A DNA stretch of 49,635 nt from CAADGU01 sp964581605 (GTDB lineage Bacteria; Chloroflexota; Anaerolineae; Promineifilales; Promineifilaceae). Position 1 is the stretch's first letter. Each line of letters opens with the position of its first letter. The notes below the pieces were generated by a model. That model saw only the letters and a list, made by a program, of their open reading frames with translations, was not told where the DNA came from and ran no database searches. Shown here one piece after another: positions 25,175-30,052 of the stretch. The position numbers and the translations under genes are program-made. The DNA lies in the NCBI GenBank assembly GCA_964581605.1, contig CAZOPF010000037.1:1-49635 (forward strand), in the 5' to 3' direction.

Positions 25175-25462
25175 ATGGAAGCCATTCGCATTCAACAAAC
25201 AGTCCAAAAAAGAGGCGAATTAACCATTCGGAACCTGCCGGTTGAAGCCGGGCAGCAAGTAGAAGTTTTGTTGTTGCTCACGCCCTCTGAAAAACAAGAA
25301 CAGCCCCGTATGACGGCGCAACAATTACTTCAATCTGGTTTGATTGGTCTATGGAAAGATCGTCAAGATATTATGGACAGTGCCAGTTATGCCCGCCAAT
25401 TACGTGAGGAAGCGCAGCGACGACCGGCGACAGGCGAGTTGACAGATGATCATTCTGGATAG
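25175..25462 (+). CDS. vapB: VapB-like antitoxin
   Basis: A 95-residue protein that overlaps the PIN toxin gene by 17 bases, the standard antitoxin position. The N-terminus (AIRIQQTVQKRGELTIRNLPVEAGQQVEVLLLL) is a short strand-helix-strand region resembling the swapped-hairpin DNA-binding part of small antitoxins. The C-terminal half (ELLQSGLIGLW-like, ASYARQLREEA) would wrap the toxin. The start is uncertain: ATG at 25175 has AAGGA upstream at long spacing, whereas TTG at 25151 or 25133 would lengthen it by 8 or 14 residues. Function rests on gene context plus weak similarity. Confidence 0.72.
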   Translation: MEAIRIQQTVQKRGELTIRNLPVEAGQQVEVLLLLTPSEKQEQPRMTAQQLLQSGLIGLWKDRQDIMDSASYARQLREEAQRRPATGELTDDHSG

Positions 25463-25832
25463 CGATGTCATGATAGACCTGCTCCGGCAGCATCCGCCTG
25501 CTGTTGCCTGGTTAGCTGGCCTGGGGGAAGAAGAAATCATCTTGCCTGGTTTTGTGGTGATGGAATTATTGCAGGGGTGTAAGAACAAATCCGAACAATC
25601 CAAAGTGGAAAAGGCATTAACGGGCGTGGAAATCGTATGGCCTTCGCCCGAAACATGTAATGCTGCCTTGGCAGTTTTTGCCCGGTATCATTTGAGCCAC
25701 AACATTGGACTATTGGATGCCTTGATTGGGCAAACGGCCGTTGTCCTGGCTCTGCCGTTACACACATTCAATCGTAAACATTACAAAGCTATTCCCCATT
25801 TACTGACGGTGGAACCGTATAGCAAAACATAA
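25446..25832 (+). CDS. vapC: VapC-family PIN-domain ribonuclease toxin
   Basis: A 128-residue PIN protein. Acidic metal-binding residues are visible in order: D5 and D7 in MIILDSDVMID, E in FVVMELLQGC (about 40) and D in IGLLDALIGQTA (about 98). VapC toxins are Mg-dependent RNases that cut tRNA or rRNA and are held in check by VapB. The gene overlaps vapB by 17 bases, so the pair is translationally coupled. All catalytic positions look intact, so the toxin is probably active. Confidence 0.9.
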   Translation: MIILDSDVMIDLLRQHPPAVAWLAGLGEEEIILPGFVVMELLQGCKNKSEQSKVEKALTGVEIVWPSPETCNAALAVFARYHLSHNIGLLDALIGQTAVVLALPLHTFNRKHYKAIPHLLTVEPYSKT

Positions 25833-25838
25833 ATTCTC

Positions 25839-25915
25839 TTGCTGCGGTCAGTTTTCAAGCCAGCGCCACCTGGCTTTTGTTCGTGGAGAGGGGGAAGTGG
25901 GGGGTACGGCCGTAG
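25839..25915 (+). repeat. Cassette 3' repeat, copy 2
   Basis: Starts six bases after the vapC stop codon and ends with GGTACGGCCGTAG. In this copy GCCAG and CTGGC flank CGCCAC and can pair. The flanking 3' stem seen in copy 1 is absent. Confidence 0.9.
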
Positions 25916-25942
25916 TAATTTGCAGCCACCAAATTCTTTCGC

Positions 25943-25971
25943 TTGCCGCTTGTAACGCCACGGGTTACACT
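25943..25971 (+). promoter_or_regulatory. Promoter for a leaderless higBA transcript
   Basis: TTGCCG (25943-25948) and TACACT (25966-25971) with a 17-base spacer. The GTG start of higB lies seven bases after the -10 box, so the transcript would begin at or next to the start codon. Confidence 0.55.
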
Positions 25972-25978
25972 TGAACGC

Positions 25979-26257
25979 GTGATCAGGGATTTTAAGCATA
26001 AGGGCCTGGAAAGATTTTTCCTGACCGGTTCTAAAGCCGGAATCCAGGCGGCTCATGCGGGCAAACTACGGCTTATCTTGGGTCGGCTTAACGCTTCCAC
26101 CAGTCCACGTGATATGAATTTGCCCGGTTTACACTTGCATGAATTGAAAGGTGATAGACAAGGCACCTGGTCAGTGCGCGTAAGCGGCAACTGGCCCGTC
26201 ACCTTTCAGTTTGACGGCCCAGATGCCACTGTTGTTAACTACGAGGACTACCATTGA
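25979..26257 (+). CDS. higB: HigB-family RelE-like mRNA interferase toxin
   Basis: A 92-residue protein beginning at GTG: IRDFKHKGLERFFLTGSKAGIQ is the signature N-terminus of HigB, followed by HAGKLRLILGRLN, LPGLHLHELKG, and WSVRVSGNWPVTFQF with the basic/aromatic surface that cleaves mRNA on the ribosome. The GTG at 25979 is chosen over an upstream TTG at 25943 because family members start at this point and because the TTG is itself part of the -35 box. The antitoxin gene follows after 10 bases, the toxin-first order typical of higBA. Confidence 0.92.
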   Translation: MIRDFKHKGLERFFLTGSKAGIQAAHAGKLRLILGRLNASTSPRDMNLPGLHLHELKGDRQGTWSVRVSGNWPVTFQFDGPDATVVNYEDYH

Positions 26258-26267
26258 GGTAATAGAT

Positions 26268-26585
26268 ATGATGCCAATGTATAACCCGCCGCATCCCGGT
26301 GAAATCATTAAAGAGTTGTGTTTAGAACCTTTGGGTTTAACGGTGACAAGAGCAGCAGAAGCCCTGGGCGTCAGCCGTAAAACTCTGTCGTCTATTCTGA
26401 ATGGTCATGCGGGCATCAGCCCTGAAATGGCTATCAGGCTTTCCCTCGCCTTCGATACGTCAGCCGAAAGCTGGCTTAACCAGCAGACGCAGTATGATTT
26501 GTGGCAGGCCAGACAGAATCAACAGGCGTTTCAGGTGGAAAGGCTTTTTGCTGCCCCGCAGGTGCCAGAGAGTCCTGGCGGGTGA
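26268..26585 (+). CDS. higA: HigA-family HTH antitoxin
   Basis: A 105-residue XRE-type protein: NPPHPGEIIKELCLEPLGLTVTRAAEALGVSRKTLSSILNG is the classic HigA start and helix-turn-helix, and AFDTSAESWLNQQTQYDLW is the matching C-terminal signature. It neutralises HigB and should repress its own operon. The ATG at 26268 has GAGGT at good distance; the longer in-frame frame from 26211 overlaps higB and is not family-like. The C-terminal tail (PQVPESPGG) is slightly extended. Confidence 0.92.
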   Translation: MMPMYNPPHPGEIIKELCLEPLGLTVTRAAEALGVSRKTLSSILNGHAGISPEMAIRLSLAFDTSAESWLNQQTQYDLWQARQNQQAFQVERLFAAPQVPESPGG

Positions 26586-26605
26586 GATTCCACATGTTTG
26601 GCCCA

Positions 26606-26690
26606 TTGTGGCTGGTTTTCAAGACAGCGCTACCTGACTTTTGTTCATGGAGAGGGGGAGTGGGGGGCACGGCCGTAGCCCTTCCCCTTT
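26606..26690 (+). repeat. Cassette 3' repeat, copy 3
   Basis: Begins about 20 bases after the higA stop codon. The core TTTTCAAGACAG, CTACCTGACTTTTG, TTCATGGAGAGG and CACGGCCGTAG is well kept. GGGGAG and CTTCCCC around the ACGGCCGT site can partly pair. Confidence 0.9.
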
Positions 26691-26718
26691 CTTCCCTTAC
26701 TTTACCTGTTTTACATTC

Positions 26719-26747
26719 TTGCCTTGTGCTATTGTATTTAGTATCAT
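26719..26747 (+). promoter_or_regulatory. Promoter for a leaderless hicAB transcript
   Basis: TTGCCT (26719-26724) and TATCAT (26742-26747) with a 17-base spacer. The GTG start codon of hicA follows six bases later, leaving no room for a ribosome-binding site. Confidence 0.6.
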
Positions 26748-26753
26748 ACCTTC

Positions 26754-26978
26754 GTGAGCAAAGCAGACAAAATCCTCCAGCAAATGCAAAACAGTCCCCT
26801 TGACTGGCGGATTGATAGTCTGAAAACCGTCGCCAACGCTTACAACATTGAATGGCGGCAACGCGGCACAAGTCATGTCGTTTTTGTACGTTCCGATGGC
26901 CGGACACTACCCGTCCCCGCTCATCGGCCAATCAAACCGATTTACATCAAGAAATTTGTGGATTTTGTGATGGAATAA
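26754..26978 (+). CDS. hicA: HicA-family mRNA interferase toxin
   Basis: A 74-residue protein with the double-stranded-RNA-binding-like HicA fold: KILQQMQNSPLDWRIDSLKTVANAYNIEWRQRGTSHVVF, with the catalytic histidine in the GTSHVVF motif, then PVPAHRPIKPIYIKKFVDFV. It starts with GTG at 26754, immediately after the promoter, consistent with leaderless initiation. The antitoxin gene follows after three bases. The catalytic histidine is present, so the toxin is probably active. Confidence 0.92.
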   Translation: MSKADKILQQMQNSPLDWRIDSLKTVANAYNIEWRQRGTSHVVFVRSDGRTLPVPAHRPIKPIYIKKFVDFVME

Positions 26979-26981
26979 GCC

Positions 26982-27338
26982 ATGAGAGATTTAAGTCAAT
27001 ATCCCTTTGAAATTCGGCCACTTTCAGATGAAGAGGGTGGCGGTTTCTTGATTTCTTTTACTGACTTTACCGAGTGCATTTCGGATGGGGAAACCATAGA
27101 GGAAACCATTCAAAATGGTATGAATGCCTTGCAAGAAACCATCGCGGCTTTAGAAAGTCTAAATCTGGCCGTGCCAGAGCCGGGAAGTGGTGGCAGTTAC
27201 AGTGGAAAATTTATCCAGCGTGTTCCCAAAAGTATTCATGCTCGCCTGGTGATAAGGGCCAAACAGGAAGGCGTTAGCATGAATGCGCTGGTAACGTCCA
27301 TCCTGGCAGAAAGTTTGGGCAGACGTGAAGCTGTTTGA
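26982..27338 (+). CDS. hicB: HicB-family antitoxin
   Basis: A 118-residue antitoxin. The N-terminal partial RNase-H-like fold shows PFEIRPLSDEEGGGFLISFTDFTECISDGETIEE and then helix NGMNALQETIAAL. The C-terminal part (KFIQRVPKSIHARLVIRAKQEGVSMNALVTSILAESLG) is a ribbon-helix-helix DNA-binding domain, as in many HicB proteins. It should bind HicA and repress hicAB. Only three bases separate it from hicA. Downstream there is no full repeat, only a 19-base fragment. Confidence 0.92.
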   Translation: MRDLSQYPFEIRPLSDEEGGGFLISFTDFTECISDGETIEETIQNGMNALQETIAALESLNLAVPEPGSGGSYSGKFIQRVPKSIHARLVIRAKQEGVSMNALVTSILAESLGRREAV

Positions 27339-27349
27339 TACCCTCATAA

Positions 27350-27368
27350 TGGTCGGTTTTCAGGGTGG
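27350..27368 (+). repeat. Fragment of the cassette repeat
   Basis: TGGTCGGTTTTCAGGGTGG resembles the first ~15 bases of the repeat (GCGGTCGGTTTTCAAGAC) and lies 11 bases after the hicB stop codon, where a full repeat would be expected. It may be a remnant left by recombination or deletion. Confidence 0.45.
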
Positions 27369-27414
27369 AAATTGTGGATTACCATTAGGCCATACGCCTA
27401 AACCGGAGAGAAAA

Positions 27415-27729
27415 ATGGTTCGTGTACCAACTCATCGTGTTCCTACCCATCCGGGAGAAATGTTGTTAGAAGAGTTTCTGGCCCCCATGGGCTTAAGCCA
27501 ACGCGACCTGGCTGATAGTATTCATGTGCCCTATCAACGGATCAATGAAATTGTTAACGGTCGGCGGGGTATGACGCCAGGCACAGCCTTGCGTCTGGCA
27601 AAGTATTTTGGCACATCGGCTGGCTTTTGGATGAATCTGCAACTGCGGTGGGATTTGTATCATGCGCAGCAATCTGAAGCACAGCTTTTGGAAACCATTC
27701 AGCCGTATCAGGTAGTATCAGGTGGTTGA
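27415..27729 (+). CDS. higA: Orphan HigA-family HTH antitoxin
   Basis: A 104-residue HigA relative: HRVPTHPGEMLLEEFLAPMGLSQRDLADSIHVPYQRINEIVNG forms the helix-turn-helix start and YFGTSAGFWMNLQLRWDLYHA the conserved tail. The ATG at 27415 has GGAGAG upstream; in-frame codons further up read through the end of hicB and the repeat fragment. No higB toxin precedes it: only 76 bases separate it from hicB. It therefore looks like a solitary antitoxin, perhaps left after loss of its toxin, and might neutralise other HigB proteins or act as a regulator. Confidence 0.9.
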   Translation: MVRVPTHRVPTHPGEMLLEEFLAPMGLSQRDLADSIHVPYQRINEIVNGRRGMTPGTALRLAKYFGTSAGFWMNLQLRWDLYHAQQSEAQLLETIQPYQVVSGG

Positions 27730-27747
27730 GTAACCGATCTGGCCGCC

Positions 27748-27831
27748 TGCTGTGCCGGTCTTCAAGCCCCGACCACTCAGCCTTTGCCCGGAGAGAGAAG
27801 TGGGGGGTACGGCCGTAGCCTCTCCTCTCCC
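27748..27831 (+). repeat. Cassette 3' repeat, copy 4 (divergent, tRNA-Ser-like)
   Basis: Begins about 18 bases after the orphan higA stop. This copy differs most from the others. On the minus strand it reads GGCTGAGTGGTCG followed by GGCTTGAAGACCGG, strikingly like the D arm and anticodon arm of a serine tRNA. GGAGAG and CTCTCC flank the TACGGCCGTAG site as complements. Confidence 0.85.
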
Positions 27832-27867
27832 ATATCAACCGTTCTGTCCGTTGCCCAAATCCTATCA

Positions 27868-27895
27868 TTGACACGTGTATAATTATATGCATAAT
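27868..27895 (+). promoter_or_regulatory. Promoter for a leaderless brnTA transcript
   Basis: TTGACA (27868-27873), 16-base spacer, CATAAT (27890-27895). The brnT ATG lies seven bases after the -10 box. A perfect -35 box makes this the clearest promoter of the array. Confidence 0.65.
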
Positions 27896-27902
27896 CTCGA
27901 TC

Positions 27903-28172
27903 ATGCGATTCAGTTGGCATGAACCCAAGCGACAAGCCACTCTTCATAAACGAGGCCTGGATTTTGCTCAGGCCGAACAAGTTTTTAGGGGGCCAACCTT
28001 TACTTTTGAGGATGACCGCAAAGATTACGGCGAGCAGCGTTGGGTAACACTCGGCCTACTCCGCGAAAAAGTGGTCGTCATGGTGCATACTGAATCTGAG
28101 GATGAAATCCATATAATTTCGATGCGCGAGGCAGATAAAGATGAGCAACTCCTATTCTTCTCCAACTTTTGA
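27903..28172 (+). CDS. brnT: BrnT-family ribonuclease toxin
   Basis: An 89-residue RelE-like toxin: MRFSWHEPKRQATLHKRGLDFAQAEQVF matches the BrnT pattern (F-W-D/H, K, K-H/R-G, F, A, VF), followed by DDRKDYGEQRWVTLGLL and EIHIISMREAD. BrnT cleaves RNA and is neutralised by BrnA. The gene overlaps brnA by 32 bases, as usual for this pair. Confidence 0.9.
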   Translation: MRFSWHEPKRQATLHKRGLDFAQAEQVFRGPTFTFEDDRKDYGEQRWVTLGLLREKVVVMVHTESEDEIHIISMREADKDEQLLFFSNF

Positions 28173-28443
28173 TGACGAAGACGAATACCCCAAAATTACC
28201 CAAAGCGATCTGGATCGGGCTGAGTTTCGGGTCGGTCTGAAACCTGCGCCACGCAAACGGCGCGTGACGATTTTGTTGGACACTGTTTTGATCGAGTACT
28301 TCCGGGCCAAAGCGGGAGAGCGTGGTTATCAAACATTGATCAATGACACGTTGCGACAGGCCATAGAGCGGGAAGAGCTGGAAGATGCGCTGCGGCGGAT
28401 TATCCGCGAAGAACTTGATAACACCCCATCAGTAGCCGTCTAA
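28141..28443 (+). CDS. brnA: BrnA-family antitoxin
   Basis: A 100-residue antitoxin. The acidic N-terminus (DDEDEYPKITQSDLDRAEFRVGLKPAPRKRRVTILLDTVLIEYF) and ribbon-helix-helix end (KAGERGYQTLINDTLRQAIE) match the BrnA family. The C-terminal RHH domain binds the promoter and the N-terminal part binds BrnT. It starts inside the brnT coding region, which couples their translation. Confidence 0.9.
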   Translation: MSNSYSSPTFDDEDEYPKITQSDLDRAEFRVGLKPAPRKRRVTILLDTVLIEYFRAKAGERGYQTLINDTLRQAIEREELEDALRRIIREELDNTPSVAV

Positions 28444-28449
28444 CCCCCT

Positions 28450-28577
28450 CGTTGTGACCGGTATTCAAGACAGAGCCACCGGACTTTTGTTCATGGAGAA
28501 GGAGAAAGTGGGGGGCACGGCCGTAGTCAATCCTGGTGAAATTCACGAAAGGGGGGTACGGCCGTAGTTTTCCTCCC
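28450..28577 (+). repeat. Cassette 3' repeat, copy 5, with a duplicated 3' half
   Basis: A full copy (28450-28526) is followed by a second partial 3' half (28547-28577, GGGGGGTACGGCCGTAG then TTTTCCTCCC), so two ACGGCCGTAG ends lie 41 bases apart. It begins six bases after the brnA stop codon. The remaining ~80 bases to the next start hold only a promoter. Confidence 0.88.
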
Positions 28578-28647
28578 TTCCCCACTAAATGAACCCTTAT
28601 CACCTGAGGTGATTGAAATGAGGCAAATGGTTAGCCCTCCTCTGTGC

Positions 28648-28653
28648 TATACT
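28648..28653 (+). promoter_or_regulatory. Extended -10 promoter for the DUF4258/YgiT pair
   Basis: TGCTATACT gives an extended -10 (TGn-TATACT) with the ATG at 28660 only six bases downstream, again leaderless. No good -35 box is visible, as expected for extended -10 promoters. Confidence 0.5.
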
Positions 28654-28659
28654 TAATTT

Positions 28660-28971
28660 ATGAGCAATACGCTTGTTCGTATAAAACGGGCTATTTTGTC
28701 CGGTCATTACGCTTTCAGTGAGAAAGCCAGTTTAGAGTTGGAAGCGGACGGTCTGACGGAGTTGGATATTGTCGAATCCATCGTTAACGCAGTGGCAATT
28801 TACAAAACTATTCGTTCTACCAGTCCTTTTCGTGAACATACCAGAGAGTATTTACACATTATCCAAAGCACAAACCTCGAAGGTTTGATGATTTACAGCA
28901 AAGGTAAACTGATTCAAGAAGCCGGAGTTGAAACCTATTATTTTTTGATTTCGTCTAAAAAGGCGATATAA
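28660..28971 (+). CDS. DUF4258-type putative toxin
   Basis: A 103-residue protein: VRIKRAILSGHYAFSEKASLELEADGLTELDIVESIVNAVAIYKTIRSTSP resembles DUF4258, a BrnT/MqsR-like ribonuclease-toxin relative that starts with a strand, H-x-F-S-ExA helix and D-I-ExSI helix. The C-terminus (GLMIYSKGKLIQEAGVETYYFLISSK) would be the beta-sheet. The gene immediately downstream is a YgiT-type zinc-finger antitoxin, which supports the toxin role. Assignment rests on fold-like motif order and context. Confidence 0.75.
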   Translation: MSNTLVRIKRAILSGHYAFSEKASLELEADGLTELDIVESIVNAVAIYKTIRSTSPFREHTREYLHIIQSTNLEGLMIYSKGKLIQEAGVETYYFLISSKKAI

Positions 28972-28975
28972 GAGT

Positions 28976-29206
28976 ATGAACGAGAAACTTTCTATCAAAA
29001 CTTGCCCGACTTGCGGCAGTGACAAAATTCAGTTGGTGGTAAAAGATGTCACTCGCCAATACAAAGGTCAAACTTACACCGTGCCCGCGGTAGAGTTTTA
29101 CGAATGTCCCAATTGTGGCGAAAAAGTCTATGATAGGGTGGCAATTCAAAAAATTGAAGCGTATTCGCCCGCTTATCGCCATGAACATGCTTTAGCAGAA
29201 GCCTAA
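28976..29206 (+). CDS. YgiT-type zinc-finger antitoxin (MqsA N-domain-like)
   Basis: A 76-residue protein with two Cys pairs, CPTC (residues 9-12) and CPNC (about 46-49), that would bind zinc, framing the strand-rich core IQLVVKDVTRQYKGQTYTVPAVEFYECPNCGEKVYD. This is the YgiT/MqsA N-terminal zinc-finger type that binds the toxin. The C-terminal HTH domain of full MqsA is absent, so it may not autoregulate. It lies four bases after the DUF4258 gene. Confidence 0.86.
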   Translation: MNEKLSIKTCPTCGSDKIQLVVKDVTRQYKGQTYTVPAVEFYECPNCGEKVYDRVAIQKIEAYSPAYRHEHALAEA

Positions 29207-29230
29207 AAAGAGCTTTACGGGTTTGTTCTT

Positions 29231-29313
29231 TGGTATGGCTGGTTTTCAAGACAGTGCCATCTGATTTTTGCTCATGGAGAAGGGAAGTGGGGGCACGGCC
29301 GTAGCCCTTTCCC
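29231..29313 (+). repeat. Cassette 3' repeat, copy 6
   Basis: Begins about 25 bases after the zinc-finger gene. The core is GGTTTTCAAGACAG, GCCATCTGATTTTTG, CTCATGGAGA, GTGGGGGCACGGCCGTAG; it lacks one G of the G-run. GGGAA and TTTCCC around the palindrome site can pair. Confidence 0.9.
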
Positions 29314-29367
29314 ATATTCCAACCAACGTCCTCAGTTTCCGCCGTGCCACAACACTTCGATTGATGT

Positions 29368-29373
29368 TATACT
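29368..29373 (+). promoter_or_regulatory. Extended -10 promoter for the DUF4160/DUF2442 pair
   Basis: TGTTATACT gives TGn-TATACT; the ATG at 29381 is seven bases downstream, so the message would again be leaderless. Confidence 0.5.
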
Positions 29374-29380
29374 TTTCGTC

Positions 29381-29611
29381 ATGCCTTCTCGAATCGTCAA
29401 CGGTTATAAATTGCAGTTCTACTCCGCTGATCAACATGAACCACCACATATTCACGTGGTTAAGGCAGAAAAACGAGCAAAGGTATGGTTGCGCGACCTT
29501 TCTGTGGCCTGGAGCAGAAACTTTAGCAACCGGGAGTTAAACCAGATTTTGGGCATTCTGCGTGAGCATCAGCAGGAATTAACGGAGTGGTATCATGGAT
29601 TCTTTACCTGA
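29381..29611 (+). CDS. DUF4160 family protein (putative TA partner)
   Basis: A 76-residue protein: MPSRIVNGYKLQFYSADQHEPPHIHV is the DUF4160 signature (a strand followed by H-x-PPHIHV), then KRAKVWLRDLSVAW and helix NQILGILREHQQELTEWYHGFF. DUF4160 genes nearly always sit next to DUF2442 genes and are regarded as TA-like pairs; the biochemical activity is not established. The stop codon overlaps the next gene by 17 bases. Confidence 0.86.
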   Translation: MPSRIVNGYKLQFYSADQHEPPHIHVVKAEKRAKVWLRDLSVAWSRNFSNRELNQILGILREHQQELTEWYHGFFT

Positions 29612-29855
29612 CATCAAAATAGCCAGCGCGTTTTTTACCAATAACTTGCTGACAGTCGCTTTGAATGACGGCCGTATCATTATTTTTCCCTGCGCGGAAA
29701 TGAAATGGCTCATTCAGGCCTCTCCCGAACAACAACAGGATTTCAGCATTGAATCAGACGGCTATGGTGTCTGGTGGCACGAATTAGATGACGGTATCGC
29801 CCTTCATCATATTCTCTACCCAACGGCCGTGCCAGCATTGGCCGCAGTCTCATAA
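29595..29855 (+). CDS. DUF2442 family protein (putative TA partner)
   Basis: An 86-residue protein: IKIASAFFTNNLLTVALNDGRIIIFPCAEMKWL is the DUF2442 start (a DGR strand, then P-x-xWL), and DGYGVWWHELDDGIALHHIL the C-terminal W-x-E/D-LDDGI signature. It overlaps the DUF4160 gene by 17 bases and is the last gene of the array. The DGR tripeptide is encoded by an ACGGCCGT site. Confidence 0.86.
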   Translation: MDSLPDIKIASAFFTNNLLTVALNDGRIIIFPCAEMKWLIQASPEQQQDFSIESDGYGVWWHELDDGIALHHILYPTAVPALAAVS

Positions 29856-29873
29856 AGCGCCTATCATCTTCCC

Positions 29874-29955
29874 GTTGCGGTCGGTTTTCAAGACAGAGCC
29901 ACCTGACTTTTGCACATGGAGAGGGGAAGTGGGGGGTACGGCCGTAGCAAACCCC
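29874..29955 (+). repeat. Cassette 3' repeat, copy 7
   Basis: Last full copy, starting 18 bases after the DUF2442 stop: GTTGCGGTCGGTTTTCAAG, ACAGAGCCACCTGACTTTTG, CACATGGAGAGG, GGGTACGGCCGTAG. Past it comes a heptad tract and the end of the minus-strand cytochrome gene, so the array ends here. Confidence 0.9.
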
Positions 29956-30010
29956 GCTCAACTTTGTCAAATAAATCACCCATCCACAGAATCCACCGAC
30001 GAAATGCCCG

Positions 30011-30052
30011 TCACGGGTCACGGCTTCACGGGTCACGCTTCACGGATTACGA
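30011..30052. repeat. Heptad/octad repeat over the cytochrome stop codon
   Basis: Units CGGGTCAC, GGCTTCA, CGGGTCAC and GCTTCACG in series, overlapping the last codons of the minus-strand cytochrome gene. Confidence 0.65.

Noticed and set aside
27748..27800. A functional tRNA-Ser on the minus strand in repeat copy 4
   Set aside because: There is no acceptor stem, variable arm or T arm, and the anticodon arm has lost pairing bases.
24999..29955. Class 1-like integron attC sites at cassette ends
   Set aside because: None of the copies has the paired RYYYAAC and GTTRRRY cores or the long imperfect palindrome of attC, and there is no integrase gene. The likeness is only in overall layout.
24999..29955. 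CRISPR array
   Set aside because: The repeats are 600-1100 bases apart and separated by genes, not uniform short spacers, and no cas gene is present.
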